From Planctomycetota bacterium (lineage in GTDB: Bacteria; Planctomycetota; Phycisphaerae; Phycisphaerales; SM1A02): a DNA stretch of 40,587 nt. The stretch is taken from contig JAQBZO010000017.1 of NCBI GenBank assembly GCA_027622195.1, positions 1 through 40,587 on the forward strand. The letters are read 5' to 3'. The notes beneath the pieces are model-generated. The model worked only from the letters and a program-made list of their open reading frames with translations. It was not told the DNA's origin and did no database searches. Positions 17,465 to 26,500 of the stretch are shown here, piece after piece. The translations under genes and the position numbers were made by a program. Position 1 is the stretch's first letter. Every line of letters begins with the position of its first letter.

Positions 17465-19180
17465 CTACTCAGGAATTGGCGTGGTCTGCACATTTTCCTT
17501 GCGACTGACATCCACTCCCCATGTCAATGCCAACTTGGTAGGACCCTTCGTATCGGCTGCCCCAAGAGGAACGATCCACTTGAGGAGTCCCTGTTTTGCG
17601 GCCACATCGGTGTACTCCTTGTCGGTCGCGATCGGCGCGGATGGCGCGATGAGAGCAACCTTGATCTCGCTTGTGCGCGAGACTGGAATGCGATCCCACA
17701 CCTCAACCGAAGCCGCGCGAGACGACGCGTTGACGAGATCGATTCGATACCGAAGTTGCGTCTCGAGTCCTCCACCAAAGAGACCGATCGCCTCAGTCTT
17801 ATTCGTCACGATCGTGCGCTTCGCCGTGATGCTCGAATCAATTCCAAAGAAAAGATCAAACTCACCACCCGCTGGGATTTCGTTCAGCACCATTGGACCA
17901 ATGAAGTCTCCGTCAAGGAACACCTGCGCCATCCCGCGAAGGAATACATAATCACTCGCATTCTTTGCCTTCCCGCGGAAGTAGACCCCCTCGCCCACGA
18001 CGGGCTGAGCCACATGCGTGAATGTTGGATCGCAATCCACCGTGGCAATGCGTGTGCGTTGTTCTCCTTGTTGATTGGATTCAATCGTCACTTTGCGCGG
18101 CAGACCAAACGTCACGGCCGTTCCCGATGCGTTCACCGAGGCATCAGCCATCGCCCTGCCCAACGACTTCTTCTCGGCAGAAGCTGCGTCCACCATCATC
18201 TCCCCCGCCATCGAGGGCATCGATTCGATCATCGCTTCGCCGCCGCGAGAGTTGACCGCCCCCCCCGAAGTAGGACGCGGAATCCACTGATCGATCGTGA
18301 CGGGGTAGACCACGGGAGGATTCGCAGAGGTCGTTGGTTGCGCCGTCGAGAGTGTCACGGCAACATCATTCCACGACTCTCCCGTCTGCTGCTGAATCAT
18401 CGCGTCATATTCGACACTCACACTGCCTGGAACTCGGTTCGCGCGCAGTGAGTAGGACGGATACCACGACGCATTGACCACCAAGTGCTGGAGGGCAATC
18501 GACACCGTCGCGCCATCGGGAACAATCAAACTCACCATGGCAACGCGCGTCGAGACTCCCCCGCCGCCCATGTTGTCCATCTCGGAACGAACCGCAGCCC
18601 ACTGCTGGTTGAGAACTCTTGTTTTCTCTGCGAGTGTGTCTCCATCGCGACCAATCGCAGTGCGTGCTTCCCTGATGAACTTCAGTTGCTTGATCGCCAT
18701 CTCTACATCGAAAGCTCCATTGCCGATTCCTTCTGATTTCTCAGTCGCACTTTGGACGAGGAGTCGCTCGAGATACCGAATTTCGGCCTCGATACCTGCC
18801 TTCTCCGCCGCGCATCCCCGCAGTTCTGCCTCGAATGTCAATGACTTCGCATGCAAGGCGAGGTACTCGTCGCTGCCAGTGCGCACTGGAGACGGACGCG
18901 TCTCAAATCGCACATCGAGAAGTTTGCCGCCGGTGATCCGCGCCTGCAATGTTTCTGGTTGCACCGCTTCTGGCAAGTCGGTGAATTCAACTCGGTGATA
19001 GCCCGCCTCAAGCGCCATGTTCGCCGTTCGCGTGACTTGCGCCCGTCCCTGATACAGCACCACGCTCTCGGCAGGCGCAACGATCTGGTGGACTGTTGGA
19101 TCTCCAAGGTTTTCTTGTGCGTGGGCGATGCCAGCAACACTCAGCATCGCAACGGCGGCGAGGAAAATGGACTTGTGCAT
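17465..19180 (-). CDS. Secreted DUF4139 (MuiA-like) protein
   Basis: This 571-residue protein has a signal peptide ending in GIAHAQ. The early mature part (VVLYQGRAQVTRTANMALEA to RITGGKLLDVRF) is the DUF4140 N-terminal domain, followed by a helical, probably coiled-coil segment (about 110-190: SLTFEAELRGCAAEKAGIEA and following). The C-terminal part with LVVNASWYPSYSLR, GESWNDVAVTLSTAQP and VEVWDRIPVS is the DUF4139 domain. Homologues are known as mucoidy-inhibitor MuiA-like; the molecular function is not known. I start at MHKSIFLAAV, as the region before it in the same frame is not protein-like. It diverges from the asparagine synthetase gene, with only 48 bases between the starts. Confidence 0.83.
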   Translation of the reverse strand: MHKSIFLAAVAMLSVAGIAHAQENLGDPTVHQIVAPAESVVLYQGRAQVTRTANMALEAGYHRVEFTDLPEAVQPETLQARITGGKLLDVRFETRPSPVRTGSDEYLALHAKSLTFEAELRGCAAEKAGIEAEIRYLERLLVQSATEKSEGIGNGAFDVEMAIKQLKFIREARTAIGRDGDTLAEKTRVLNQQWAAVRSEMDNMGGGGVSTRVAMVSLIVPDGATVSIALQHLVVNASWYPSYSLRANRVPGSVSVEYDAMIQQQTGESWNDVAVTLSTAQPTTSANPPVVYPVTIDQWIPRPTSGGAVNSRGGEAMIESMPSMAGEMMVDAASAEKKSLGRAMADASVNASGTAVTFGLPRKVTIESNQQGEQRTRIATVDCDPTFTHVAQPVVGEGVYFRGKAKNASDYVFLRGMAQVFLDGDFIGPMVLNEIPAGGEFDLFFGIDSSITAKRTIVTNKTEAIGLFGGGLETQLRYRIDLVNASSRAASVEVWDRIPVSRTSEIKVALIAPSAPIATDKEYTDVAAKQGLLKWIVPLGAADTKGPTKLALTWGVDVSRKENVQTTPIPE

Positions 19181-19201
19181 CGGTGCATTATTGCAGCATT
19201 C

Positions 19202-19215
19202 ACTCGGCAGCGAGT
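19202..19215. promoter_or_regulatory. Palindrome in the divergent promoter region
   Basis: ACTCG at 19202-19206 and CGAGT at 19211-19215 form a perfect dyad around GCAG, in the middle of the 48-base gap between the divergent DUF4139 and asparagine synthetase starts. It could be an operator for either or both, inferred only from position and symmetry. Confidence 0.25.
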
Positions 19216-19228
19216 AGTCTGCACACCG

Positions 19229-21190
19229 ATGTGTGGCATCGCGGGCATCATCGATCCAAATGCTCTTCTCGGCGATCCACGCGCGATTCTGCGAGGCATG
19301 GCGAACGCCCTCTCGCACCGCGGACCTGACGAAGAGCAACTATGGATTGATCAGTCGCTTGGCACCGGCCTCGCCTTTCGTCGACTCTCGATTGTGGATC
19401 TCACCCCTGCTGCATCCCAACCGATGCAGAGTGCCTCTCGTCGTTATGTCATCGTCTTCAACGGGGAGATCTACAACTTTCGTTCACTCGAGAGCGAACT
19501 CAAATCGATGGGAGCGCTTTCTCACCGACGAAGCACAGGCGATACCGAAGTGCTCTTGGCCGCGATCGAACACTGGGGGCTCGACATCGCACTCACACGC
19601 CTCGTGGGGATGTTCGCCTTCGCCCTCGTTGACCGAGAATCCAGAACGGTTTCACTCGTGCGCGATCGGTTCGGAGTGAAGCCTCTCGTTTACTCAGAAC
19701 AACCACACGGAGTCGTGGCGTTCGCAAGCGAACTTGCCGCATTGCGGACCATTCCATCCTTCGATGACTCCCTCGATCCATCCGCAGTGACCGCATTCAT
19801 TCGATTCGGATGCATTCCAGCACCTCTCTCGATTCATCGACACGCAAAGAAACTGGAGCCGGGGTCGATGGCGGTGATCCAACTCGATGGTGGCGCACTC
19901 TCGAGTCGACGATGGTGGAGTCCCGTGGATGCCATCATCGCCGCGGATGGAAATCCAACGCGCGCACCGTTCACCGAATCGGTTGGGCGTCTGGAACAGG
20001 CGGTCGAGTTGGCAGTGAGAGATCGACTCGCTTCGGATGTTCCACTCGGAGCATGGCTTTCGTCTGGAATCGACAGCACACTCATCGTTGCGATGGCGAA
20101 GGAGCATCGGCCTCTTCCACTACGCACTTTTTCTGCGGCGATCGACGACGTCGAATACGACGAATCTGCATCCGCAGCGCGCATTGCGGCCCATCTTGGC
20201 ACCGCACACACGACCCTTTCCATTGCGACTCACGAGATCGCGGCCGTGAGCGACCACCTCTGCGCCACATTCGACGAACCTTTTGGAGACTCCAGCGCGA
20301 TTCCCGTTGCTGCGTTATCCAAGGCAACGAGATCCCATGTCACGGTCGTCCTCTCTGGTGATGGCGGAGATGAACTCTTCGCGGGATACGACCGACAACG
20401 GCACTTCGCGAGGTTCGATCGCCTCTGCGGTTGGATGCCTCAGTGGATGCGACGCTCCATCGGCTCACTCATTGGATTCGCAGCCCATCCAGCGATCAAT
20501 CGAAACGGCGGACAGGTTCTCGCATGGATCCCGGGGGCACGTCGCAGCGAACTCTTGAGCGATCGCCTTCGACTTCTTGCCGATCTCCTGCAACTTCGAG
20601 ACCTTGGCCGCGCCCCTTCGCTCTTGAGTGAAACATGCCGCGATCCCGCGCGGTTCTTGTTGAATCCATCGCCATGGCAATCGCCCAACGATGATCTCAT
20701 GCGCCGCGCTGGACGAATGAACCCGCTGCGGTCGTCGATGCTTTTCGATGTCTTGCACGGCCTTCCATCGGATCTCCTCGTGAAGAACGACTGGTGCTCG
20801 ATGCAAGTGGGACTTGAAGTGAGGTCGCCCCTGCTTGATCATCGGTTGTACGAACTCTCTTGCGCGCTCACTCCGACGATACTGTTGCAAGGCGGACGAT
20901 CGAAGGCTCCGCTGCGTGCGATGGTCGAGGCACGTGTTCCTCCTTCCATGATCTCGAATACAAAACGTGGGTTTGGAGTACCCCTCGCTCGTTGGATGCG
21001 GCACGATTTACGCGATTGGATGGAATCCACACTCAGTCGCGAATCACTCGCCGCAAGTGGACTCTTCCACGAACGATCGGTTCAGTCGCTGTGGCAAGAC
21101 CATCTCGCACACCGCACAGATGCTCATGCCACGCTGTGGAACATTGCCGTCCTCACCCGTTGGATCAACCAGTCCAAGCGGCGAGCATGA
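19229..21190 (+). CDS. asnB: Asparagine synthetase (glutamine-hydrolysing), AsnB type
   Basis: This 653-residue enzyme makes asparagine from aspartate, ATP and glutamine. The start is fixed by MCGIAGII: Cys2 is the glutaminase nucleophile after Met removal. The N-terminal class II glutaminase domain (1 to about 210) shows ALSHRGPDEEQLW, RRLSIVDL and VFNGEIYNF. The synthetase domain has the PP-loop as LSSGIDST (usually S-G-G-x-D-S; the S-S-G-I-D-S form is found in some members), SGDGGDELFAGYDRQ and EVRSPLLDHRLYE. Some close relatives serve in exopolysaccharide or peptide amidation loci, so a tailoring role is possible. Its end overlaps the convergent gene by 26 bases. Confidence 0.88.
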   Translation: MCGIAGIIDPNALLGDPRAILRGMANALSHRGPDEEQLWIDQSLGTGLAFRRLSIVDLTPAASQPMQSASRRYVIVFNGEIYNFRSLESELKSMGALSHRRSTGDTEVLLAAIEHWGLDIALTRLVGMFAFALVDRESRTVSLVRDRFGVKPLVYSEQPHGVVAFASELAALRTIPSFDDSLDPSAVTAFIRFGCIPAPLSIHRHAKKLEPGSMAVIQLDGGALSSRRWWSPVDAIIAADGNPTRAPFTESVGRLEQAVELAVRDRLASDVPLGAWLSSGIDSTLIVAMAKEHRPLPLRTFSAAIDDVEYDESASAARIAAHLGTAHTTLSIATHEIAAVSDHLCATFDEPFGDSSAIPVAALSKATRSHVTVVLSGDGGDELFAGYDRQRHFARFDRLCGWMPQWMRRSIGSLIGFAAHPAINRNGGQVLAWIPGARRSELLSDRLRLLADLLQLRDLGRAPSLLSETCRDPARFLLNPSPWQSPNDDLMRRAGRMNPLRSSMLFDVLHGLPSDLLVKNDWCSMQVGLEVRSPLLDHRLYELSCALTPTILLQGGRSKAPLRAMVEARVPPSMISNTKRGFGVPLARWMRHDLRDWMESTLSRESLAASGLFHERSVQSLWQDHLAHRTDAHATLWNIAVLTRWINQSKRRA

Positions 21191-22751
21191 TCGAGAGGTC
21201 TTGAGCGTTGATCGCTCCGTCTCCATCGACGTCGGCAGGATTGCCAGCGCCAGGCTGTCCCCATGAACTCAAGAGAATTGCGAGGTCGGCTCCAGAAACG
21301 AATCCGTCTCCATCGACATCGCCGACCACGCCACCGCTTGGATTGCCGAGTGTTCCATCGGTCCTCAAGAATGCGGCGTAGATGTCAGGGGTTCCGCTGC
21401 GGCTGTCTTCCCAGCTGATGATCGCTCCGCCATCCCGCGCGAGCATGACTGGTCGACCCTGCGAAACGGGTGCGTTGCACACTGGCACGGGTGATCCTGT
21501 CCACAACGACGTTCCAAGAGCATCAAAACTTGCCGCGTTGAGGGTGGATGCCACGCCCGAGGACCAACGCAGTCCGCATGCGATCGTCTGATCTCCGACA
21601 ATGCACACACGGGATGAGAACGTGTCAAAGGTGGACGCGGTCATCGGATGCACAGCGACGCCGTTGGCTCCCCAAAGTCGATTGCCAAGTGAATCGAAGG
21701 CTTGGACAGCCGAACCATTGTCTGTTGAAGGTGCTGCCAGATTCTGCTCCCAGGTAACGATCGTCCGGCCTGTTGGAACATCGAAGACGACCGTTGGAGC
21801 AGTGCGCTCCATGCCCGTCGAAGTCGTTGTCACGGAGATGCCGTTGGTTCCAAAGAGCAGCGTGCCAGCAGAATCAACTCGTTGCACCCACGATTGGAGT
21901 GGTCCAGTCAAGTACCAAGCGAAAACCGCTCCGCCCGCTCCATCCGAGACGAATCCTGGAAAATTGCCGAATTGAAGTGACCCAGTCGTAAAGACATTCT
22001 TGGTCACCGCGCCCCACATTGGCGCGCCGAGCGTGGAGAGTTTTTGCACCTTCAAGACCTTCGCGCCCGTGAATGTCGCGTACTGGACCACGCTCACGAT
22101 TGCAGAGCCATCGCTGCCGCCGTTCCCCATTCCAGAGACGATTTGAGTGCCTGTTCCACCGAGCGTCACCGGAGTGGTCCACGACACCGATCCCAACACC
22201 GAGATGCGTTGAACACGCGCCGCGGTTCCGCTGTTCCATCCAACATACGCGGCGTTATCCGATGCAGCGCAAATTCTTGGGCTATTGGGCGAATCCGTCA
22301 CGGCACTCACTTGAATGCCCGTCAATCCCCAAGCATGAACCCCAGCCATCGTCACGCAATGTGCCGTCGCACGGATGCCTCCGAAGCGGTCATCCTGAAA
22401 AACGAGGAGCGCTCGGTCGAGTCCATCGACATCGAGGCCGTAGTCCTGCGTGCTCGAAAAGTTGAGGTCAGCGATCAGGATGCCGTTTGCTTGCCAAGCA
22501 GGATTCCCCAAAGCATCGAATCGCTGAAGGTAGACGTCGTATCCGCCCGTTCGATTGTCGAACCAACTGATGTAGCACCCGCCGTCGCTGGTTCCGACAA
22601 TCTTGGGTTGAACCTGATCGCCCGAGGCGACCACCACAGGAGTCCCCACCGTCGAGGAGGTCGTCCAGTCTCCAAGAGCAACCACCGAGGTGGCGACCGA
22701 GAGGGAAAAAAACGCAGTGGTGGCGCGAAAACCAATGGATAGTGCCGGCAT
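21165..22751 (-). CDS. Secreted beta-propeller-like protein with dockerin tail
   Basis: This 528-residue protein begins with a weak signal sequence (SIGFRATTAFFSLSVATSVV). The body consists of repeated units of about 50-60 residues such as GGCYISWFDNRTGGYDVYLQ, RALLVFQDDRFGGIRA, GRTIVTWEQN and GGAIISWEDSRSGTPDIYAA, each followed by a R-x-D/L-x-x-G-x-x-x-W/L phrase. This is the pattern of secreted beta-propellers that carry annotated repeats of unknown function. The last 60 residues hold two calcium-binding dockerin repeats (DVDGDGFVSGADLAILLSSW and DVDGDGAINAQDLSIMLAAW). No enzyme residues are recognisable. The role is probably structural or binding at the cell surface. Confidence 0.75.
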   Translation of the reverse strand: MPALSIGFRATTAFFSLSVATSVVALGDWTTSSTVGTPVVVASGDQVQPKIVGTSDGGCYISWFDNRTGGYDVYLQRFDALGNPAWQANGILIADLNFSSTQDYGLDVDGLDRALLVFQDDRFGGIRATAHCVTMAGVHAWGLTGIQVSAVTDSPNSPRICAASDNAAYVGWNSGTAARVQRISVLGSVSWTTPVTLGGTGTQIVSGMGNGGSDGSAIVSVVQYATFTGAKVLKVQKLSTLGAPMWGAVTKNVFTTGSLQFGNFPGFVSDGAGGAVFAWYLTGPLQSWVQRVDSAGTLLFGTNGISVTTTSTGMERTAPTVVFDVPTGRTIVTWEQNLAAPSTDNGSAVQAFDSLGNRLWGANGVAVHPMTASTFDTFSSRVCIVGDQTIACGLRWSSGVASTLNAASFDALGTSLWTGSPVPVCNAPVSQGRPVMLARDGGAIISWEDSRSGTPDIYAAFLRTDGTLGNPSGGVVGDVDGDGFVSGADLAILLSSWGQPGAGNPADVDGDGAINAQDLSIMLAAWTG

Positions 22752-23047
22752 AGTTGAATGACCTGTGCACGAAGGGTAGTCCGAAATTGAGCAAAATCAA
22801 ATGCAGAACTTGCATTCGAAGCAAGTTCGGTGGTTGGGGGAAGGACTGCCTTCACCCTCTGGTGATGGGTCAGGTTCATGACCGACTGACACTCATTCCA
22901 ATGACCACTCGCCGATGAATCACATGTAACGCGCACTCATCTTCCCTCTCATTGAACCCATTGAACTGATCGACACCTCTGTTGATTATGAAGCGACTGG
23001 CTTGCAAACTGAATCATCCGTAGTATGTTGTTTGTTACAACATCATC
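22752..23047. other. Intergenic region between divergent genes, with several hairpins
   Basis: This 296-base region lies between the divergent dockerin-protein gene and the SET gene and shows no coding pattern. It holds a chain of perfect short hairpins: GAACTTGC/GCAAGTTC (22806-22828), GAAGG/CCTTC (22840-22853), TCACC/GGTGA (22852-22865) and GGTCA/TGACC (22868-22883), where the second and third overlap and so exclude each other. No T-run follows. It may be a structured 5' leader on either strand; I cannot match it to a known riboswitch. Confidence 0.4.
23025..23043. promoter_or_regulatory. 19-bp palindrome, candidate Rrf2 operator before the SET-Pls operon
   Basis: ATGTTGT at 23025-23031 and ACAACAT at 23037-23043 form a perfect dyad around TTGTT, four bases before the ATG of the SET gene, where the ribosome-binding site would be. 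A TAGTAT (23021-23026) that could be a -10 box overlaps its left end. Rrf2 proteins bind AT-rich dyads of this kind, and the operon encodes an Rrf2 regulator, so autoregulation is inferred. Confidence 0.45.
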
Positions 23048-23509
23048 ATGATCACAGTTCAACGCAATTCGTATGGAGTTCACGTCGTCGCCACTCGCAC
23101 CATCGCCAAGGATGAGCTCATCATCCGGGTCGATCCAATGGCTCCCACAACGGCGAATCGTGATCGGTATTCGATTCAGGTTGGAGAGAACAAGCACACG
23201 GTCGCCGTCCCTGACCCAGTGACGGGCAAGCCTCCGATGTGGCGCAGTCTCAATCATTCTTGCCGACCCACAGCGACGTGGAAGTCTGGATCACTCGTTG
23301 CGATCGCCACGATCAAGGAAGGTGACGAAGTGACTTTCAATTACCTCACCACCGAGTGGGTCATGGCCGAACCATTTGCATGCAGGTGCGGGTGTGGCGG
23401 ACGCATGGTCTCGGGTTACCGTGACGCAACTGAAGAACAACGTGCAGAAGTTGAGCACCTCCTTGCGCCGCACATTCAGCAACTTCGCGCGAGCGTTGCT
23501 GTTGTCTGA
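23048..23509 (+). CDS. SET-domain protein (lysine methyltransferase-like)
   Basis: This 153-residue protein is a minimal SET domain. The first part NSYGVHVVATRTIAKDELII is the strand pair after the SAM-binding start, LNHSCRPTATW is the N-H-S-C-x-P motif that forms the pseudoknot and active site, TIKEGDEVTFNYLTTEW contains the G-D-E-x-x-x-x-Y catalytic strand, and EPFACRCGCGGRMVSGY is a post-SET-like C-x-C segment. SET enzymes transfer methyl groups from SAM to lysine side chains. The target is unknown. Its stop overlaps the start of the downstream NRPS gene (TGATG), so both are probably translated together, and a function in tailoring the peptide product or modifying the synthetase is plausible but unproven. 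Confidence 0.83.
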   Translation: MITVQRNSYGVHVVATRTIAKDELIIRVDPMAPTTANRDRYSIQVGENKHTVAVPDPVTGKPPMWRSLNHSCRPTATWKSGSLVAIATIKEGDEVTFNYLTTEWVMAEPFACRCGCGGRMVSGYRDATEEQRAEVEHLLAPHIQQLRASVAVV

Positions 23510-26500
23510 TGGCGCCGATGCGAATGCTTCAACATTTTTTCGCTCGACAGGTCGAGCGAACGCCAAACGCCATCGCTGTTGATGCTCCCTGCGTCATCCC
23601 TCGCGCACAACTGACCTACACCGCGCTCGCCCAGAAATCCGCTGGAATAGCCGAGAAATTGCTTGAATTGCCTGCGGCGGCGAGTGTGTGCGGGCGCCCT
23701 GATCCAATCGTTGCGATTCTTCTCTCACGACAGGAATGCGATCTCTACGCAGCGCAGATCGGAGCACTCTTAGCGGGCGCGGCGTGGACTGCGATCGATC
23801 CATCGTTTCCAGATGAACACATTCGACGCATCTTGGATGACGCACAACCACTCGCCGTGGTCACCGATGCGCAGGGAGTGGATCGACTCGGCCGATCTTC
23901 GATCGCATGCTGCACCGTGATCGACGTGAAGAGTGTGGAATCAACGACGATCGAACGAGCACTCGCCCTGCTTCAACGCGGTGGCGATCCTCATCAACTT
24001 GCGTATCTCATCTACACCTCGGGGACGACAGGACTTCCCAAGGGAGTCATGATCGAACATCAGAGCATCGTCGCACTCGTCGAGAGTGATTGCACTGAGT
24101 TTGCACTCACATCACGCGACCGCGTAGCACAATGTTCATCAGCGGCGTATGACTCATCCATCGAAGAGACTTGGCTCGCCTTTGCATCAGGAGCCACGCT
24201 CGTTCCACTCGACGACTCGACACTTCGATCTGGACCAGACCTCATTCCATTCCTTCGAGACGAGCGAGTGACGGTCTTCTGTCCACCACCAACGCTTCTT
24301 CGATCGATGGGCTGTCAGTCGCCAAAAGTTGATTTGCCTGACCTTCGACTGCTCTATGTCGGTGGAGAGACACTTCCGCAAGACTTGTCCGACCAATGGA
24401 GCGCCGTACTCCATCTTGAAAACGGATACGGACCTACAGAATGCACGGTCACCGTAGTCCGGGGACGCATGAACCCTGGTGTCTCTGTTCACATCGGACG
24501 CGCCGTCCCTGGCAGCATGACGCACATCCTGCACGAAGATGGAACTCCTGTTCTTGCAGGGGATTCTGGCGAACTGTGCATCAGCGGAGCATCACTCGCA
24601 CGCGGATACCGAGGCGATGATCCTTCTGGAAACGGTCGATTCTTCGATCACCCAACATTGGGTCGGCTGTACCGCACGGGAGACCTCGCACGCTCACGAT
24701 TGGACGGGGATATCGAATGCCTCGGCCGAATCGATGGACAGGTGAAGTTGCGCGGGTATCGCGTCGAACTTCCCGCAGTCGAGGCCGCATGCGCTGCTGT
24801 TGAATGCGTTCAAGAGGCTGGATGTCGACTTCAAGGCGAAGGACCGCGCACACGCCTTGCCGCGTTCCTTGTTCGGTCATCTCGCTCTCAAGAAGCACAC
24901 ATCGAGACGGTGCGCGCCCATGTTCGATCCGTCCTTCCTGGGTATATGGTGCCCACCCACTTCGAATGGATTGACAGGTTGCCCACAACGACGGGTGGCA
25001 AGATCGATCGTCGCAACTTGCCCGATCGTGCGATCGAGAATCCTGTTGGGACGATTCCAAGTGGAAGTGGACCTCTCGTCGCATTCGCTCGCGTGCTGTC
25101 GTGCGAAACTCCTCCAACGCTCGATGATGACTTTTTCTTAGACCTTGGAGGCGATTCACTCACCGCAACGGCTGCCGTGGTCGCCATGCGTACCGATCCC
25201 GCATGGCAATGGGTTGCCACCACACACATCTATCAATGGCGTACGGCGCGCGAACTCGAGCGTGTTGCAACGCAGCGGATGCACGAGGTGTCGGACCGCG
25301 TTGCTCCCGAAGAGTCGAAAAAAACGCGCACGGATTATCTCCCTCAGGCGTCCCCGATCTGGACCACCATCGCACAGGCATTTTGGCTCGGAGGAGAAAT
25401 CGCTGCGGTGGCACTAGTCGCTGTGCCACTGCTTTTTCTCGTGATTCCGTGGCTCATCGAGGGTGTTGGACTCTCGAGAGTGTTGATCCTCGCCGCTCCC
25501 CTCATGATGGTCTTGAGTTTTCTTTGGCTTGGATTGACCGTTGCAGCGACTCGAGTGACAAAGGCGTTGTTGGTCGGACGATTGACTCCACAGTCGATCC
25601 CAGTCTGGAGCAGTCTGTGGCTTCGCCTTTGGATCGTCTCACAAGTAGCGCAACTCATTCCGTGGAGGCTGTGCGCGGGCACCGTCCTTCAAAGCACCGT
25701 CCTTCGCGCGCTCGGTGCACGCGTTGGCGAGGCGGTGTCCATTCATCCTGGAGTGGCGCTGCACTCTCCGTGCTGGGAACTCCTCTGCATCAAAGACCGA
25801 GCCTGCATCGCACAAGACGCCTTGCTGCAACTCGCACGACTCGAGGGTGGATGTCTCATCATCGACTCGGTTTCCATTGGATCGGACTGCGCCATTCAAA
25901 CGCGCGCCACCATCGGAGGTGGCACATCGGTTGGCAATGGTTCGGTCATTGCCCCACTCGCTTACCTCTCTCACGGCACTTCAACAGGATCGAACGAACG
26001 ATGGAGTGGTGTTCCTGCAAAGTGCACCGAAGCAGTTCACTCGCGCGTGGTCGCGCAGACGACGAATACTCCCACGAAGCATGTCGTTCGCGTTCTCTTC
26101 TCACGACTCCTTGGAAGTTGGATTGGGCTCATCGTCGTTGGACTCTTCCTTCGCCACACCGCGTTTGGATTCGAGGTCGCTGAAGCAATCGAGTCATGGT
26201 TGCTCATTCCATCCATCTCATGGGAAAGCGTTTTGTTCGTCGCACTCTCAGTGGCTGGGCTCGTCGTGATCCGGCTTTCTCTGTTGGCGGCACAATGTCG
26301 AATGATGGGAGTCTGTCGCCCTGGCGAATACGACTTGTGGGGCAGCGACGCAGCACGCGCACTTCACAAGCCGGCGATCGTGGATTCTGCAGGACAATGG
26401 CTCGCTGGCACGGTGTTTTGGCCTATTTGGTTGCGCCTCGCTGGAATGCGCATCGGGAAACAGTGCGAGATCAGCACGATTCTTGACACGATCCCTGAAC

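Noticed and set aside
17291-18451. A 386-codon plus-strand open frame opposite the SucC-like start and the DUF4139 gene
   Set aside because: It spans the junction of two well-supported minus-strand genes and reads as low-complexity Arg/His-rich sequence; a shadow of the codon bias.
18851-19228. A 126-residue N-terminal extension of the asparagine synthetase frame
   Set aside because: AsnB enzymes need Cys as residue 2, given by MCGIAG at 19229; the upstream part lies antisense to the DUF4139 signal region.
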